DNA of 47,488 bases from Winogradskyella sp. (GTDB lineage Bacteria; Bacteroidota; Bacteroidia; Flavobacteriales; Flavobacteriaceae): contig NZ_JABSST010000013.1 in assembly GCF_013213975.1 (NCBI RefSeq), positions 1 through 47,488 of the forward strand, in the 5' to 3' direction. This document shows, in pieces, positions 35,598 to 45,856 of the stretch; position 1 is the stretch's first letter; the number at the start of each line of letters is the position of its first letter. Under the pieces are notes generated by a model that searched no databases, was not told the DNA's origin, and worked only from the letters and a program-made list of their open reading frames with translations. A program made the translations under genes and the position numbers.

Positions 35598-37394
35598 ATG
35601 TCTATTCGCTATTTGTTAATCCCGCAATTATTATTTGTACTGCAAATAACCAATGGCTTTTCACAATCTATTCCAGATCTTAAGATTTTAGATACTATTC
35701 CGTCAGATGAAGAAAAATTAAATATTCTGGCTCCAATTATCAACAGTAAGTTGTACTCAAATCCAAAGCAAATCGCATTTTATGCCAAGGTTTATGATTC
35801 TATTGCCAAAAAAATAGACAACCCCGAAATTAATGCTACCGCTCTAAATTTTAAAGGGATGGCACATTATGTTGTTGAAGAATACGATAGAGCGATAACC
35901 TATTATCTAAAAGCTACAAGAATTCTAGAGCAATTACCACCAAGTGCTGAACTCGCAAGTATTTACAATAATTTAGCTGCTTGTACTTTAATAAGAAATG
36001 ACCTAGAAAAAACAGAGGAATATTACTTAAAATCATTGTCAGTCTCTGAAGCAATTAACGACCGCCCATGGATTGCAAACACCAATAATAATTTGGCGAT
36101 GTTGTATTCACAACACAAGCTTTATGACAAGGCAGAAGCAGCAATTAAAAAGGCCATTCCATATTACAAAGAAGTTAAAGACTCTATAAAACTAGGCATA
36201 ACGTACATGAACTATGGTAATGCCATGCTTTTTTCTGAACACTTTAATGAGGCCACTAAGCATTACCAAAAGGCTGTTGAACTGGTTACAGTAAAGCAAA
36301 TCCCATTATTACATGCCGTTTCTAAAACTGGCATTGGTATTAGTGCTACCAAAAATAAAGACTATCAAAAAGCATTACCCTATTTAACCGAAGGTGTAAC
36401 CATCGCTAAAGAAATTAAACATGATGAACAATTAATGGAGTCTTATAATGCCTTGGGTGATTATTATTCTGCCACAAAAAACTACAAAGAGGCCTATAAT
36501 ATGGCTATAACAGCCCAAGATCTTAAAGACTCTGTACTCTCTCGACAACAAGACGCAAATATGGCCCAAGCGCTGACCAAATTTGAAACCGAAAAAAAAG
36601 AAGCGCAACTTAAAGTCGTAACCCTTGAAGCAGAAAAAGCAAAACAACAACAACGTCTATTTTTAATTCTGGCTATATCTGGTTTATTATTTACAGGATT
36701 GATTGGGTACTCTTATCAAAAGAATAAGCAAAAGAATAAGCAACTCGCCAAGCAAAAAGAATTACTAGAGAAAACCGTAGACGAAAAAAATACACTCCTA
36801 CGAGAAACACATCACAGAGTAAAAAACAGTTTTCAAATAGTATCATCCTTACTCTTCCTTCAGTCTAAGAACATAAAAGACAAAGAAGCACAATTGGCTA
36901 TTAAGGAAGCGCAGAATCGTGTACGCTCTATGGTATTAATACACCAAAAATTATACAGTAAAGATGAGCTTGTTGGTATTGAAACCCATGAGTATTTTCA
37001 AGATCTGTTACAAGATATTTTTGACAGTCACAAAGAACATTCTAATGGACTTAAATACAATTTAGATATTGAATCTATGGTATTAAATATTGAGACAATT
37101 ACACCAATCGGTCTAATCCTTAATGAACTTATCGTAAATGTACTGAAGCATGCCTTTACAGATAAAAATCAAGATGGTTTAATCCGTGTTCAATTTAAAA
37201 AAGAAGATGAGCATCTCGTTTTAAAAGTAATCGACAATGGAAATGGATTATCGGCTGATAAGAAAGACTCTTCATTCGGTTTAAAACTCATCAATGCCTT
37301 AGCAAAAAAACTAAAAGCTACTTTTTTACTTAGGGAAAATAAAGAAAGAGGAACAGAAGCTATGTTACAAATTAGAAAGTATGACATGTTATAA
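35598..37394 (+). CDS. TPR sensor histidine kinase (HisKA_2 type)
   Basis: The 598-residue kinase begins with a signal peptide (to about GFSQS, residue 23). About six TPR units follow (residues 70-320), for example YNNLAACTLIRNDLEKTEEY and NNLAMLYSQHKLYDKAE. Then come a coiled coil, one membrane helix (RLFLILAISGLLFTGLIGY, near residue 355), a second coiled coil, and a HisKA_2 dimerisation domain with THHRVKNSFQIVSSLLFLQS (phospho-acceptor His405 or His406). The HATPase domain has NELIVNVLKHAF and DNGNGLS. The TPRs lie in the periplasm and probably sense a peptide or protein ligand. The partner response regulator starts 8 bp downstream. Confidence 0.93.
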   Translation: MSIRYLLIPQLLFVLQITNGFSQSIPDLKILDTIPSDEEKLNILAPIINSKLYSNPKQIAFYAKVYDSIAKKIDNPEINATALNFKGMAHYVVEEYDRAITYYLKATRILEQLPPSAELASIYNNLAACTLIRNDLEKTEEYYLKSLSVSEAINDRPWIANTNNNLAMLYSQHKLYDKAEAAIKKAIPYYKEVKDSIKLGITYMNYGNAMLFSEHFNEATKHYQKAVELVTVKQIPLLHAVSKTGIGISATKNKDYQKALPYLTEGVTIAKEIKHDEQLMESYNALGDYYSATKNYKEAYNMAITAQDLKDSVLSRQQDANMAQALTKFETEKKEAQLKVVTLEAEKAKQQQRLFLILAISGLLFTGLIGYSYQKNKQKNKQLAKQKELLEKTVDEKNTLLRETHHRVKNSFQIVSSLLFLQSKNIKDKEAQLAIKEAQNRVRSMVLIHQKLYSKDELVGIETHEYFQDLLQDIFDSHKEHSNGLKYNLDIESMVLNIETITPIGLILNELIVNVLKHAFTDKNQDGLIRVQFKKEDEHLVLKVIDNGNGLSADKKDSSFGLKLINALAKKLKATFLLRENKERGTEAMLQIRKYDML

Positions 37395-37402
37395 ACGGGC
37401 CT

Positions 37403-38119
37403 ATGAAATCATTACAGATATATCTTGTTGAGGACGAACCTCTTATTGCTGAAACCATTAAAACGCTTCTAGAAGAAGAAGGTTATGTAATTTGTGGTGA
37501 AAATGACAATGCTAAAGCGGCTATTTTCGACATCGAACAGCTTAAACCCGATCTCATTATCGCAGATATTATGTTAGATGGTAATTTAGATGGTGTAGAT
37601 ATGATGAACCATATCAATAAAAGGTTTGATATTCCGTTTATTTATTTAACCTCACTGTCCGATCAAATGACCTTAAAGCGCGTAACACAAACCCATCCTT
37701 CAGGATTTATTGTAAAACCTTTTAATGAAAATACTTTGGTAGCTAATATCGAACTCGCCTACCAAAAATATAAAGCTTCTGTTTCAAGTGTGACCGCAAA
37801 TGCACATGTTGATTCTATTTTTATAAAAACTAAAGGAGAACTCGTTAAAGTCGCTGTAGATGAAATCTTGTATTTAGAAGCTTATGATAATTATTGCAAA
37901 CTCTACACCTCCAAAAAAAAACTACTCATCAGTCATACAATGAAATATGTGTCAGAAAAATTACCGCAACAGCCTTTTTTAAAAGTACACAGATCTTACA
38001 TTGTCAACTACACTAAAATTGATTCACTACAAGAAGGGTATGTATTTATTTCTGGGTATAAAGTTCCTGTTAGTCGAACATATAAAGACAATTTGATGCA
38101 ACACCTTAATCTCTTGTAA
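37403..38119 (+). CDS. LytTR-family response regulator
   Basis: The 238-residue regulator has a receiver domain (residues 1-120) with the acidic pocket VEDEP, the phospho-acceptor Asp55 in IIADIMLDG, the Thr/Ser region YLTSLSD, and the lysine in FIVKPFNE. A LytTR DNA-binding domain (about 140-238) follows, with DEILYLEAYDNYCKLYT and FLKVHRSYIVN. Regulators of this type usually bind direct repeats upstream of target promoters. It is in an operon with the TPR histidine kinase, 8 bp apart. Targets cannot be read from the sequence. Confidence 0.95.
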   Translation: MKSLQIYLVEDEPLIAETIKTLLEEEGYVICGENDNAKAAIFDIEQLKPDLIIADIMLDGNLDGVDMMNHINKRFDIPFIYLTSLSDQMTLKRVTQTHPSGFIVKPFNENTLVANIELAYQKYKASVSSVTANAHVDSIFIKTKGELVKVAVDEILYLEAYDNYCKLYTSKKKLLISHTMKYVSEKLPQQPFLKVHRSYIVNYTKIDSLQEGYVFISGYKVPVSRTYKDNLMQHLNLL

Positions 38120-38132
38120 ATTTTCACTTCTC

Positions 38133-38140
38133 TAAATTTG
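38133..38140 (+). promoter_or_regulatory. Predicted -10 element upstream of the small ORF and the HTCS gene
   Basis: TAAATTTG is a full match to TAnnTTTG, and TTG (38114-38116) lies 16 nt before it, a little closer than usual. Transcription near 38147 would carry a leader of about 77 nt to the small ORF and 270 nt to the HTCS gene. Confidence 0.5.
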
Positions 38141-38223
38141 CCGTTGGCTAAATAAATTATTCTACACACCCATTTTTAATTCATGCTGTTGTTAGAGTAT
38201 CTACATTCGCAGAAAACAAGAAG

Positions 38224-38412
38224 ATGCTCTCTAAACACAAAGACAAAACCATTACACTAACTACAGATTATGAAGGTCATTTTAAACTCACTATTACTGA
38301 TCGAAAAGGTATGCTATTATGTTCAGAATATATATGTAGTAAAAACCAATGTATTGTCTTAAAGGGATTTTCCTTGAATGAGCATAGCGTAACCATTGCA
38401 CCAATAGGATAA
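38224..38412 (+). CDS. Hypothetical 62-residue protein in front of the HTCS gene
   Basis: I do not recognise this product. It has no signal peptide or membrane helix and is rich in beta-strand-forming residues (FKLTITDRKGMLL, then CIVLKGFSLNEHSVTI), with three cysteines. The pattern slightly resembles a sorting-domain beta-sandwich but is too weak to assign. Its stop lies 5 bp before the HTCS start, so the two would be translated together, and a -10 box lies 84 bp upstream of the ATG. It may be a small accessory protein or a translated leader; it could also be a chance ORF. Confidence 0.45.
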   Translation: MLSKHKDKTITLTTDYEGHFKLTITDRKGMLLCSEYICSKNQCIVLKGFSLNEHSVTIAPIG

Positions 38413-38417
38413 ATACT

Positions 38418-41400
38418 ATGAAAAATACATTTTATAGTATATTGTTAATTCATGTCCTTATGACTTCATACGCTCCTGTATTTGGTCAAGCATTAAATTT
38501 CTTTCATTATGGTTTAAAAGATGGCATCTCCCAGCAAACCATTAGATGTATTGAAAAAGACTCTCGTGGTCTTATTTGGATTGGAACTCAGGACGGTCTC
38601 AATAGATTTGATGGTCGTAGTTTTAAGGTGTTTAGACATAGCGCTAATGATACACTAGCTATTAAAGGAAAGTTTATTAATGATATTTTAGAAAATAGTG
38701 ATGGAACAATTTGGGTAGGCACTGCCAATCATGGGGTGAGTTATTATGATCCCAATAAGGATGTGTTTGTTAGAACTTCGATTCAAAGTGGCAACTGCTC
38801 AAGTCTATCTAAAGATCTTAAAGGTAATATATATGCTACTTTTTTAGATAAATCGCCTGTTCAATTCAAAAAAAGAGAAAGCCGCTACGAGGCAGAAACA
38901 CTGCTTAAAAACACACTTTATGAGGAGAATTTGTCGAGTAGCCTTGTTATAAATAGCAAATTATATTTAGGAACATCCACAGGCTCGGTTATCGAAGTTG
39001 ACCTAGATCAAAATGAGTTGGTTAAGCGACATACATTTGATAAAATTGGCATCATAGACGAAATGTTATTTATAGAAAATCATCTTCTAATAGGATCTTC
39101 TCGCGGCCTATACACACTCAATTCAAATAATGAATTAAGCACTATTGATTTAGGCACAATCTCCAACCAGTCTATAGAAAATATTGTTGTAGAAGCGATT
39201 ACCGTTGTTGAAGACAAGCTTTATGTAGGAACAGACAATGGCTTTTTCGTATTGAATGAATTTTCTGTAGCAACTCCTTTCAAAAATGTAACTCACTATA
39301 TTGGAGATAAAGCTAACAGAAATACCATCACTTCTAATCGTGTATATGATATTTTAGTAGACGATGCTCTAATATGGATTGGCACCAATAATCTTGATGT
39401 AGCATCAATACAACCACCAGTATTTAAAACAATAAATACCTCTTCAGCACCGCGTTTAAATAACAACTACGTATTTTCAATCTTCAGGACTCCAAGTTAT
39501 TTATTTGTTGGCACTAGGGATGGTCTTAATTGTATTGATACAAATGGAAAAGTAACACTAATTACCAAAGAGAATACTAATCAACAATTAGCATTTAACG
39601 TAATTAGAGGCATGGCGCTAGATCAACAGAATAATTTGTGGTTGGCCACTACTAAGGGTGTTTCAGTCATATCTCTTAATAATTTTAATCCAGAAAAACC
39701 TATCATCAGTTCCATTTATAATGAACCAGGTAACGAATCCTCTTTAAGCGAAAATAAAACACGTTCCATTTTTGTTGATCACCAAAATTCTATTTGGATC
39801 ACAACATATGGTGGTGGTTTAAATCGTTTTACAGGGCATTTAGAGGAAAAAATCTATACTTTTGAACGCTACCGCAATGGTCCCTCTAAAAATTCTCTCA
39901 GTTCTAACATGGTGTTTCATATCACACAAGACGACAGTGATACCTATTGGATTACTTCAGAGAATGGTCTAAATAAACTTCAATTTGAAAATGAGAATTA
40001 CCTAAATCCTAATTTTGAAAGATTTGTAGCAGATTCAAAAGACACTAAAGCACTTCAGAGTAATACCACTTTACAGAGTTACATAGATAAGAACGGTACT
40101 CTATGGATTGCCACACAAAATGGACTCCACAAATATGATAAAACCACTAATAATTTTAAGCATTACAATGAACAAAATGGCTTATCTAACACCTACGTTT
40201 ATGCTATTCTCGAAGACCAAGACCAAAAATTATGGGTTTCTACTAATGATGGTCTGTTCAGATTTGATAAACAAAAAGAACTATTTACAAAATTCTCACT
40301 CAATGATGGTGTGCAGAGTACGGAATTCAATCTTGGGGCTTCGTTTAATGATAAAGAATCTAATACCCTTTATTTTGGTGGGATTAATGGTTTTAACGCC
40401 TTCAATCCTTCTAATATCAGCTCTTTAGACGCAGAAGGCAACTTAATGTTTACTGAGTTGGCCATAAATGGCAAAGCAATAAATCCAATTATTGCATCTA
40501 AAAATTTAAAACATGCTATTAGTAAAACCCAATCAATAACCTTAAGTCACTTAGATTTTCCATGTGTTTTAAAATTTTCAGATACTGATTTAAGACCTAG
40601 AAAAAGCACCTCTTTTGACTATAAACTAAACGGTACTGATTGGAATCCAACCAATTCAACTCAAGAAATCCAATTATTAGATCTTCCAAAAGGGAAGCAT
40701 ATACTACAAGTAAGAGGAAAATCTAGAGATGTTATTTGGAACCAAGAGCCACTTCAATTAAAAATAACTGTAGTACCATCTTGGTATAAAAGTGATTTAG
40801 CATATCTATTTTACCTATTATCATTTCTAGGTCTAGTTTATGCGTTTTATCGTATTAATTTACAACACCAAATTGCAGGACAAGAATCGAAACGACTTCA
40901 AGATCTTGACGATTTAAAGTCTCGTTTTATCACCAATATCACCCATGAATTTAGAACTCCACTTACAATTATTTTAGGGTTTTTAGATAATTTAAAAGAG
41001 CAGTTCTCTGAAAAGGAAGACATCAACTTTTCGTTGGAAACGATTGAACACAATAGTCATAATCTATTAGATCTTGTTAATCAAATGTTAGATTTAGCAA
41101 AACTTGAAAAAGGTCAGCTCAATCTTAATCTAATTCAAAATGATATTTCGGCATTTACAAAGCACCTCTTGACTAGCTTTAAAAGTATTGCAACCGATAA
41201 AGGAATTGATTTAAAATTTAACGCCGAACCAATCAAAATTGTTATGGATTATGATTCTGAAAAGATCCGTCAAATTTTAACCAACCTCATTTCAAACGCT
41301 ATAAAATTTTCCAAGCAAGATTCTACTGTACATATTGAACTTACAACGCTAAATACTTCAATGCTTCAAATTACAATTAAGGACCAGGGATATGGGATTT

Positions 41401-42458
41401 CGGCTAAAGCCTTACCCTTTATTTTTGATCGTTTTTACCAAGTAGAACATACAGGTCATAAAATCTCACAAGGTACAGGAGTTGGTCTAGCCCTCACTAA
41501 AGAGTTAGTTGAATGTTTGAATGGTTATATTGAAGTTGACTCTAAAATCAATGGAGGAACGCGCTTTACGATCTTATTACCCATTACAAATACGGCAACC
41601 AAAACGACCATTAATTTTGACAAAAGCCAATTTAACATTGGGACTATCGTCCCTCAATTAGAAAATCTAAGCACCGATAAAGACGCTAATTCAGTACTTA
41701 TTGTAGAAGACAATAATGATATGGCTCACTACATTGCATCTTGTATTAAATCAGATTACAACATTAACTTTGCCAAGGACGGCCAAGAAGGATTAGAAAT
41801 AGCTAATCAGCAAATTCCAGACATAATTATCACAGATGTGATGATGCCGATTATGGACGGTTTTGAATTAACCCAAAACCTACAAGATAATTCCAATACC
41901 AATCACATCCCAATTATTATGCTCACCGCCAAAGGGATGCAAGAAGACCGTTTAGATGGTATTTTAAGTGGTGCTGATGTCTACCTAACCAAGCCATTCC
42001 ATAAGAAGGAACTACAATTACGTATGCAAATGCTTATTGCTAAACAAAAAAAGCTGCAGGAACGATATACCGTTAAAACAATTGTAGAACAAAAAGAAGA
42101 ACAACCTAAAACAAGTGATAAAAAACTTGTTTTTTTAAATACCGTTGTTAATACTATTCATGAGCACTTAGAAAATGTAAATTTTGGACCCACAGAATTG
42201 GCTGAATGTTTAGCTATGAGCGATTCGCAACTCTATAGAAAGCTCAAGGCACTTTCGAATACCAGTACTGCTATTTTCATGAGAAAAGTGCGTTTAGAAA
42301 AAGGTAAAACTCTATTAAAGCGCACTGATTTATCCGTCGCAGAAGTCGCATATGCCGTTGGATTTAATGACCCAAATTGGTTTAGCAAGACCTTTAAAGA
42401 AGAATTTAATGAAAGCCCCAGTGAATTTCGCAAACAATTTATTTATAACCACTTTTAA
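38418..42458 (+). CDS. Hybrid two-component system regulator (HTCS)
   Basis: The 1346-residue protein joins sensor, kinase and regulator in one chain. A signal peptide (to about PVFGQ) is followed by two seven-bladed propellers of Reg_prop repeats such as GLIWIGTQDGLNRFDG and LWIATQNGLHKYD (about residues 25-660). A Y_Y_Y domain (about 690-785) and one membrane helix near 795 come next. A HisKA domain has His843 in NITHEFRTPL, and the HATPase domain includes DQGYGIS and GTGVGLAL. A receiver has Asp1140 in IIITDVMMP, and a C-terminal AraC-type HTH (about 1245-1345) has VAYAVGFNDPNWFSKTFKEE. HTCS proteins usually sense oligosaccharides and activate a nearby glycan locus. No SusC/D pair is next to it; the N-glycan genes end 5.6 kb upstream. 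Confidence 0.96.
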   Translation: MKNTFYSILLIHVLMTSYAPVFGQALNFFHYGLKDGISQQTIRCIEKDSRGLIWIGTQDGLNRFDGRSFKVFRHSANDTLAIKGKFINDILENSDGTIWVGTANHGVSYYDPNKDVFVRTSIQSGNCSSLSKDLKGNIYATFLDKSPVQFKKRESRYEAETLLKNTLYEENLSSSLVINSKLYLGTSTGSVIEVDLDQNELVKRHTFDKIGIIDEMLFIENHLLIGSSRGLYTLNSNNELSTIDLGTISNQSIENIVVEAITVVEDKLYVGTDNGFFVLNEFSVATPFKNVTHYIGDKANRNTITSNRVYDILVDDALIWIGTNNLDVASIQPPVFKTINTSSAPRLNNNYVFSIFRTPSYLFVGTRDGLNCIDTNGKVTLITKENTNQQLAFNVIRGMALDQQNNLWLATTKGVSVISLNNFNPEKPIISSIYNEPGNESSLSENKTRSIFVDHQNSIWITTYGGGLNRFTGHLEEKIYTFERYRNGPSKNSLSSNMVFHITQDDSDTYWITSENGLNKLQFENENYLNPNFERFVADSKDTKALQSNTTLQSYIDKNGTLWIATQNGLHKYDKTTNNFKHYNEQNGLSNTYVYAILEDQDQKLWVSTNDGLFRFDKQKELFTKFSLNDGVQSTEFNLGASFNDKESNTLYFGGINGFNAFNPSNISSLDAEGNLMFTELAINGKAINPIIASKNLKHAISKTQSITLSHLDFPCVLKFSDTDLRPRKSTSFDYKLNGTDWNPTNSTQEIQLLDLPKGKHILQVRGKSRDVIWNQEPLQLKITVVPSWYKSDLAYLFYLLSFLGLVYAFYRINLQHQIAGQESKRLQDLDDLKSRFITNITHEFRTPLTIILGFLDNLKEQFSEKEDINFSLETIEHNSHNLLDLVNQMLDLAKLEKGQLNLNLIQNDISAFTKHLLTSFKSIATDKGIDLKFNAEPIKIVMDYDSEKIRQILTNLISNAIKFSKQDSTVHIELTTLNTSMLQITIKDQGYGISAKALPFIFDRFYQVEHTGHKISQGTGVGLALTKELVECLNGYIEVDSKINGGTRFTILLPITNTATKTTINFDKSQFNIGTIVPQLENLSTDKDANSVLIVEDNNDMAHYIASCIKSDYNINFAKDGQEGLEIANQQIPDIIITDVMMPIMDGFELTQNLQDNSNTNHIPIIMLTAKGMQEDRLDGILSGADVYLTKPFHKKELQLRMQMLIAKQKKLQERYTVKTIVEQKEEQPKTSDKKLVFLNTVVNTIHEHLENVNFGPTELAECLAMSDSQLYRKLKALSNTSTAIFMRKVRLEKGKTLLKRTDLSVAEVAYAVGFNDPNWFSKTFKEEFNESPSEFRKQFIYNHF

Positions 42459-42592
42459 AGTATTTAATCTGATAATCGTAGTTAATTCCTTTTGTTTGAC
42501 AGAATACTCCATGTTTTTGAAAAAATAATCTAGGTCGTTTTTAAAGTTAAAAGATAATTTTGAGTAGCTACTAATTTCAAAATTATAATCAC

Positions 42593-42790
42593 ATGAAAAC
42601 GTCATCCCTTCTCGTATCGCTTCTAATTATCAACTCCAGCTTTTTAGCAGGACATTTTTCAACGCAATTATTAGGAAATTTAAATCCGTTAATACTGGGG
42701 GGATCTGAACTTATTCTAGGTGTTATATACTATTTCCATACCGTATTGAAAGATGTAAGAAATGCTTTTGATGTAAATATTACATTGTAG
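42593..42790 (+). CDS. Small predicted membrane protein
   Basis: The 65-residue product has two hydrophobic segments (about residues 4-22 and 33-50) and few charges, ending in VLKDVRNAFDVNITL. I do not recognise the family. The ATG lies 134 bp after the HTCS stop, and a strong terminator (42906-42939) follows, which supports a real transcript. It could equally be a chance ORF; with no conserved motif visible, function is unknown. Confidence 0.5.
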   Translation: MKTSSLLVSLLIINSSFLAGHFSTQLLGNLNPLILGGSELILGVIYYFHTVLKDVRNAFDVNITL

Positions 42791-42905
42791 CTACCCTAAA
42801 ACTTGATTACAAAAACACCTCTTTCAATTAAAAATTTATCAAAGGCTAATTGGCCTTTAATTTACACATGGCATAATTGATTGTCTTCAATTATATATTT
42901 TGAGC

Positions 42906-42939
42906 AAAGAAAGCCGGATTAGAGAACGGCTTTCTTTTT
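42906..42939 (+). terminator. Intrinsic terminator before polA
   Basis: AAAGAAAGCCG (42906-42916) pairs with CGGCTTTCTTT (42927-42937) around a 10-nt loop, followed by T residues. It should end the transcript of the small membrane protein gene and isolate polA from upstream reading. Confidence 0.85.
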
Positions 42940-43015
42940 ATTCAATTTTTCACTACACAATTTTTCATTTCGAAATTTAAGTTTTGTAGTTTTATAGACT
43001 TCAAAATACTCAAAT

Positions 43016-45856
43016 ATGTCCGATAAAAAACGCCTCTTTTTAGTTGATGCCTATGCCTTGATTTTTAGAGGATATTATGCGTTTATTAAAAACCCAAGAA
43101 TAAACTCTAAAGGCGAAGATACCTCAGCCATAATGGGTTTTATGAATTCTCTTCTCGATGTTATAAAAAGAGAACGCCCAGATCACTTGGCGGTGTGTTT
43201 TGATAAGGGTGGAAGTACAGACCGTGTTCAAATGTTTGAAGCTTATAAAGCCAATCGCGATGAAACACCTGAAGGTATAAGAACCGCCATACCTCATATT
43301 CATAATATTCTTAAGGCCATGCATATTCCAATTATGGTTAAAGAGGGTTATGAAGCAGATGATGTTATAGGGACGCTATCACGTCAAGCAGAAAAGGAAG
43401 GATACAACGTCTTTATGGTAACCCCAGATAAGGATTTTGCACAATTAGTTACGGATAATATTTTCATGTATCGCCCTGTTTTTGGCGGTGGTTACGAAAC
43501 TTGGGGAATTCCTGAAGTACAAAAGAAATTTGAGGTGGAGACTCCAGATCAAGTGATCGATTTTTTAGGAATGATGGGAGATGCAAGCGATAATATCCCG
43601 GGACTTCCTGGTGTCGGTGAAAAAACCGCAAAAAAATTCATCAATCAGTTTGGAAGTATGGAAGGGCTTTTAGCCAATACGGATCAATTAAAAGGAAAGA
43701 TGAAGGAAAAGGTTGAAGCCAATGGTGAATTAGGTTTACTTTCTAAAAAATTAGCAACCATTATGCTCGATGTACCCGTTGAATTTGATGCTAAAGACTT
43801 TGAGCTTGATCACCCAGATATTGAAAAAGTAAAGGAAATATTTCAAGATTTAGAGTTTAGACGACTTACTGATAATTTTATAAAAACTTTTTCACCTGAT
43901 GCTACTATTCCTTCAAAATCCGCTACTCAAAAGGATCTAACAACTGAGCCAAGTCCAACACAGAATCAAACTGCTGGTGCTGGACAGTTTTCACTTTTTG
44001 GTGGCAATGGCACTACCGAAGAAGTTTCCACCCATTACCAACGTAAAACTGTTAAAAACACATCACACTTTTATCAAAGCATTGCTTCAGGCATGGCAAC
44101 CAAGCTCTTCGTTAAAAACCTAATGAATCAAGCTTCAGTTTGTTTTGACACTGAAACCACAAGTTTAGATCCTTTAGAGGCTCAATTGGTTGGTATTGCT
44201 TTCTCATGGGAAGCTGGTAAGGGATTTTATTTACCTTTTCCTGAAGATAGAAATGAAGCACAATTACTGATTGAGGAGTTACGCCCCTTCTTTGAAAATG
44301 AAACGGTTGAAAAAATTGGGCAAAATTTAAAGTACGATATTAAGGTTTTAGCCAAATACAATATTGAGGTAAAGGGTAAATTATTTGACACGATGATAGC
44401 GCATTATTTAATTAACCCAGATATGCGTCACAACATGGATGTCTTAGCAGAGACTTATCTTAATTACACTCCAATCTCAATTACAGAGCTTATAGGTAAA
44501 AAGGGGAAGAATCAATTATCAATGCGAGATGTCCCTCTAGAAAAACAAACAGAATACGCAGTAGAAGATGCTGACATAACCCTTCAACTTAAAGAACATT
44601 TTGAAAACGAACTCAATGAAGCCAACACTCAAAAACTCTTTGACGAAATTGAGATTCCGCTACTTCGTGTTCTAGCCGACATGGAATTAGAAGGTATTAA
44701 TTTAGACAAAGACTTCTTAGACGCTCTCTCTGAACAACTCAATAGGGATATTGTCAATCTAGAAAAAAGTATTTATGAAGCTGCTGGTGAAGAATTCAAT
44801 ATAGCATCACCCAAGCAATTAGGGGTTATACTCTTTGAAAAGATGAAACTGGTAGATAAGCCGAAAAAGACCAAAACCGGTCAGTATTCTACTGCAGAAG
44901 ATGTTTTAAGCTATTTAGCAAAAGATCATGAAATCATTAGAAACATCTTAGACTTTAGAGGCCTAAGTAAACTAAAAAGCACCTATGTTGATGCTTTACC
45001 AGAACAGGTGAATGCACAAACACATCGTGTGCATACCGACTATATGCAAACCGTTGCTGCAACTGGACGACTGAGTAGTAATAATCCTAATTTACAGAAT
45101 ATACCAATACGCACCGAACGCGGTCGCCAAGTTAGAAAGGCCTTTGTTCCTAGAAGTGAAGATTACATTTTACTAGCAGCCGATTACTCACAGATAGAAC
45201 TTCGAATTATCGCTGCTTTAAGTAAAGAGGAAACGATGATTGAAGCCTTTAAAAATGGCGAAGATATTCATACCTCTACAGCTTCAAAAGTGTTTAATGT
45301 ACCTTTAAATGCAGTTACCAGAGAACAACGTAGCAATGCCAAAACCGTAAATTTTGGAATTATTTATGGGGTTTCAGCCTTTGGGTTAAGCAATCAAACC
45401 AATCTAACCAGAAGTGAGTCTAAGGAATTAATCGATACTTATTATGCAACCTATCCAAAACTTAGAGATTATATTCAAGACCAAGTGGATTTTGCTAGGG
45501 ATAATGGCTATGTGCAAACAGTTTTAGGTCGTCGTCGATATTTAAAAGACATTAATTCTCGTAATGCGGTAGTTAGAGGTGCTGCAGAACGAAATGCGGT
45601 TAACGCTCCAATTCAAGGAAGCGCTGCGGATATTATAAAGATTGCGATGATTGGAATACACCGCAAATTACAAACAGGAAATTTTAAGAGTAAAATGTTA
45701 CTTCAAGTTCATGATGAACTAGTGTTTGACGTTTATAAGCCTGAGCTAGAAACAATGAAAACACTCATAATAACTGAGATGGAAAATGCTTACAAGCTTT
45801 CTGTACCTTTAGATGTAGATTTAGATATTGGTGAGAATTGGTTGGAAGCGCATTAA
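43016..45856 (+). CDS. polA: DNA polymerase I
   Basis: The 946-residue polymerase has three domains. The 5'-nuclease (residues 1-290) opens LFLVDAYALIFRGYYAF and has YEADDVIGTLSRQAE and GDASDNIPGLPGVGEKTA. The 3'-5' exonuclease (about 350-540) keeps all proofreading residues: Asp378 and Glu380 in FDTETTSL, NLKYDIKVL, and YAVEDADITL. The polymerase domain has TGRLSSNNPNLQNIP, the metal-binding DYSQIELR (near residue 723), the O-helix RSNAKTVNFGIIYGVSAFGL, and QVHDELVFDV. It fills gaps in repair and removes RNA primers. All catalytic motifs are intact, and it stands as a single gene. Confidence 0.99.
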   Translation: MSDKKRLFLVDAYALIFRGYYAFIKNPRINSKGEDTSAIMGFMNSLLDVIKRERPDHLAVCFDKGGSTDRVQMFEAYKANRDETPEGIRTAIPHIHNILKAMHIPIMVKEGYEADDVIGTLSRQAEKEGYNVFMVTPDKDFAQLVTDNIFMYRPVFGGGYETWGIPEVQKKFEVETPDQVIDFLGMMGDASDNIPGLPGVGEKTAKKFINQFGSMEGLLANTDQLKGKMKEKVEANGELGLLSKKLATIMLDVPVEFDAKDFELDHPDIEKVKEIFQDLEFRRLTDNFIKTFSPDATIPSKSATQKDLTTEPSPTQNQTAGAGQFSLFGGNGTTEEVSTHYQRKTVKNTSHFYQSIASGMATKLFVKNLMNQASVCFDTETTSLDPLEAQLVGIAFSWEAGKGFYLPFPEDRNEAQLLIEELRPFFENETVEKIGQNLKYDIKVLAKYNIEVKGKLFDTMIAHYLINPDMRHNMDVLAETYLNYTPISITELIGKKGKNQLSMRDVPLEKQTEYAVEDADITLQLKEHFENELNEANTQKLFDEIEIPLLRVLADMELEGINLDKDFLDALSEQLNRDIVNLEKSIYEAAGEEFNIASPKQLGVILFEKMKLVDKPKKTKTGQYSTAEDVLSYLAKDHEIIRNILDFRGLSKLKSTYVDALPEQVNAQTHRVHTDYMQTVAATGRLSSNNPNLQNIPIRTERGRQVRKAFVPRSEDYILLAADYSQIELRIIAALSKEETMIEAFKNGEDIHTSTASKVFNVPLNAVTREQRSNAKTVNFGIIYGVSAFGLSNQTNLTRSESKELIDTYYATYPKLRDYIQDQVDFARDNGYVQTVLGRRRYLKDINSRNAVVRGAAERNAVNAPIQGSAADIIKIAMIGIHRKLQTGNFKSKMLLQVHDELVFDVYKPELETMKTLIITEMENAYKLSVPLDVDLDIGENWLEAH

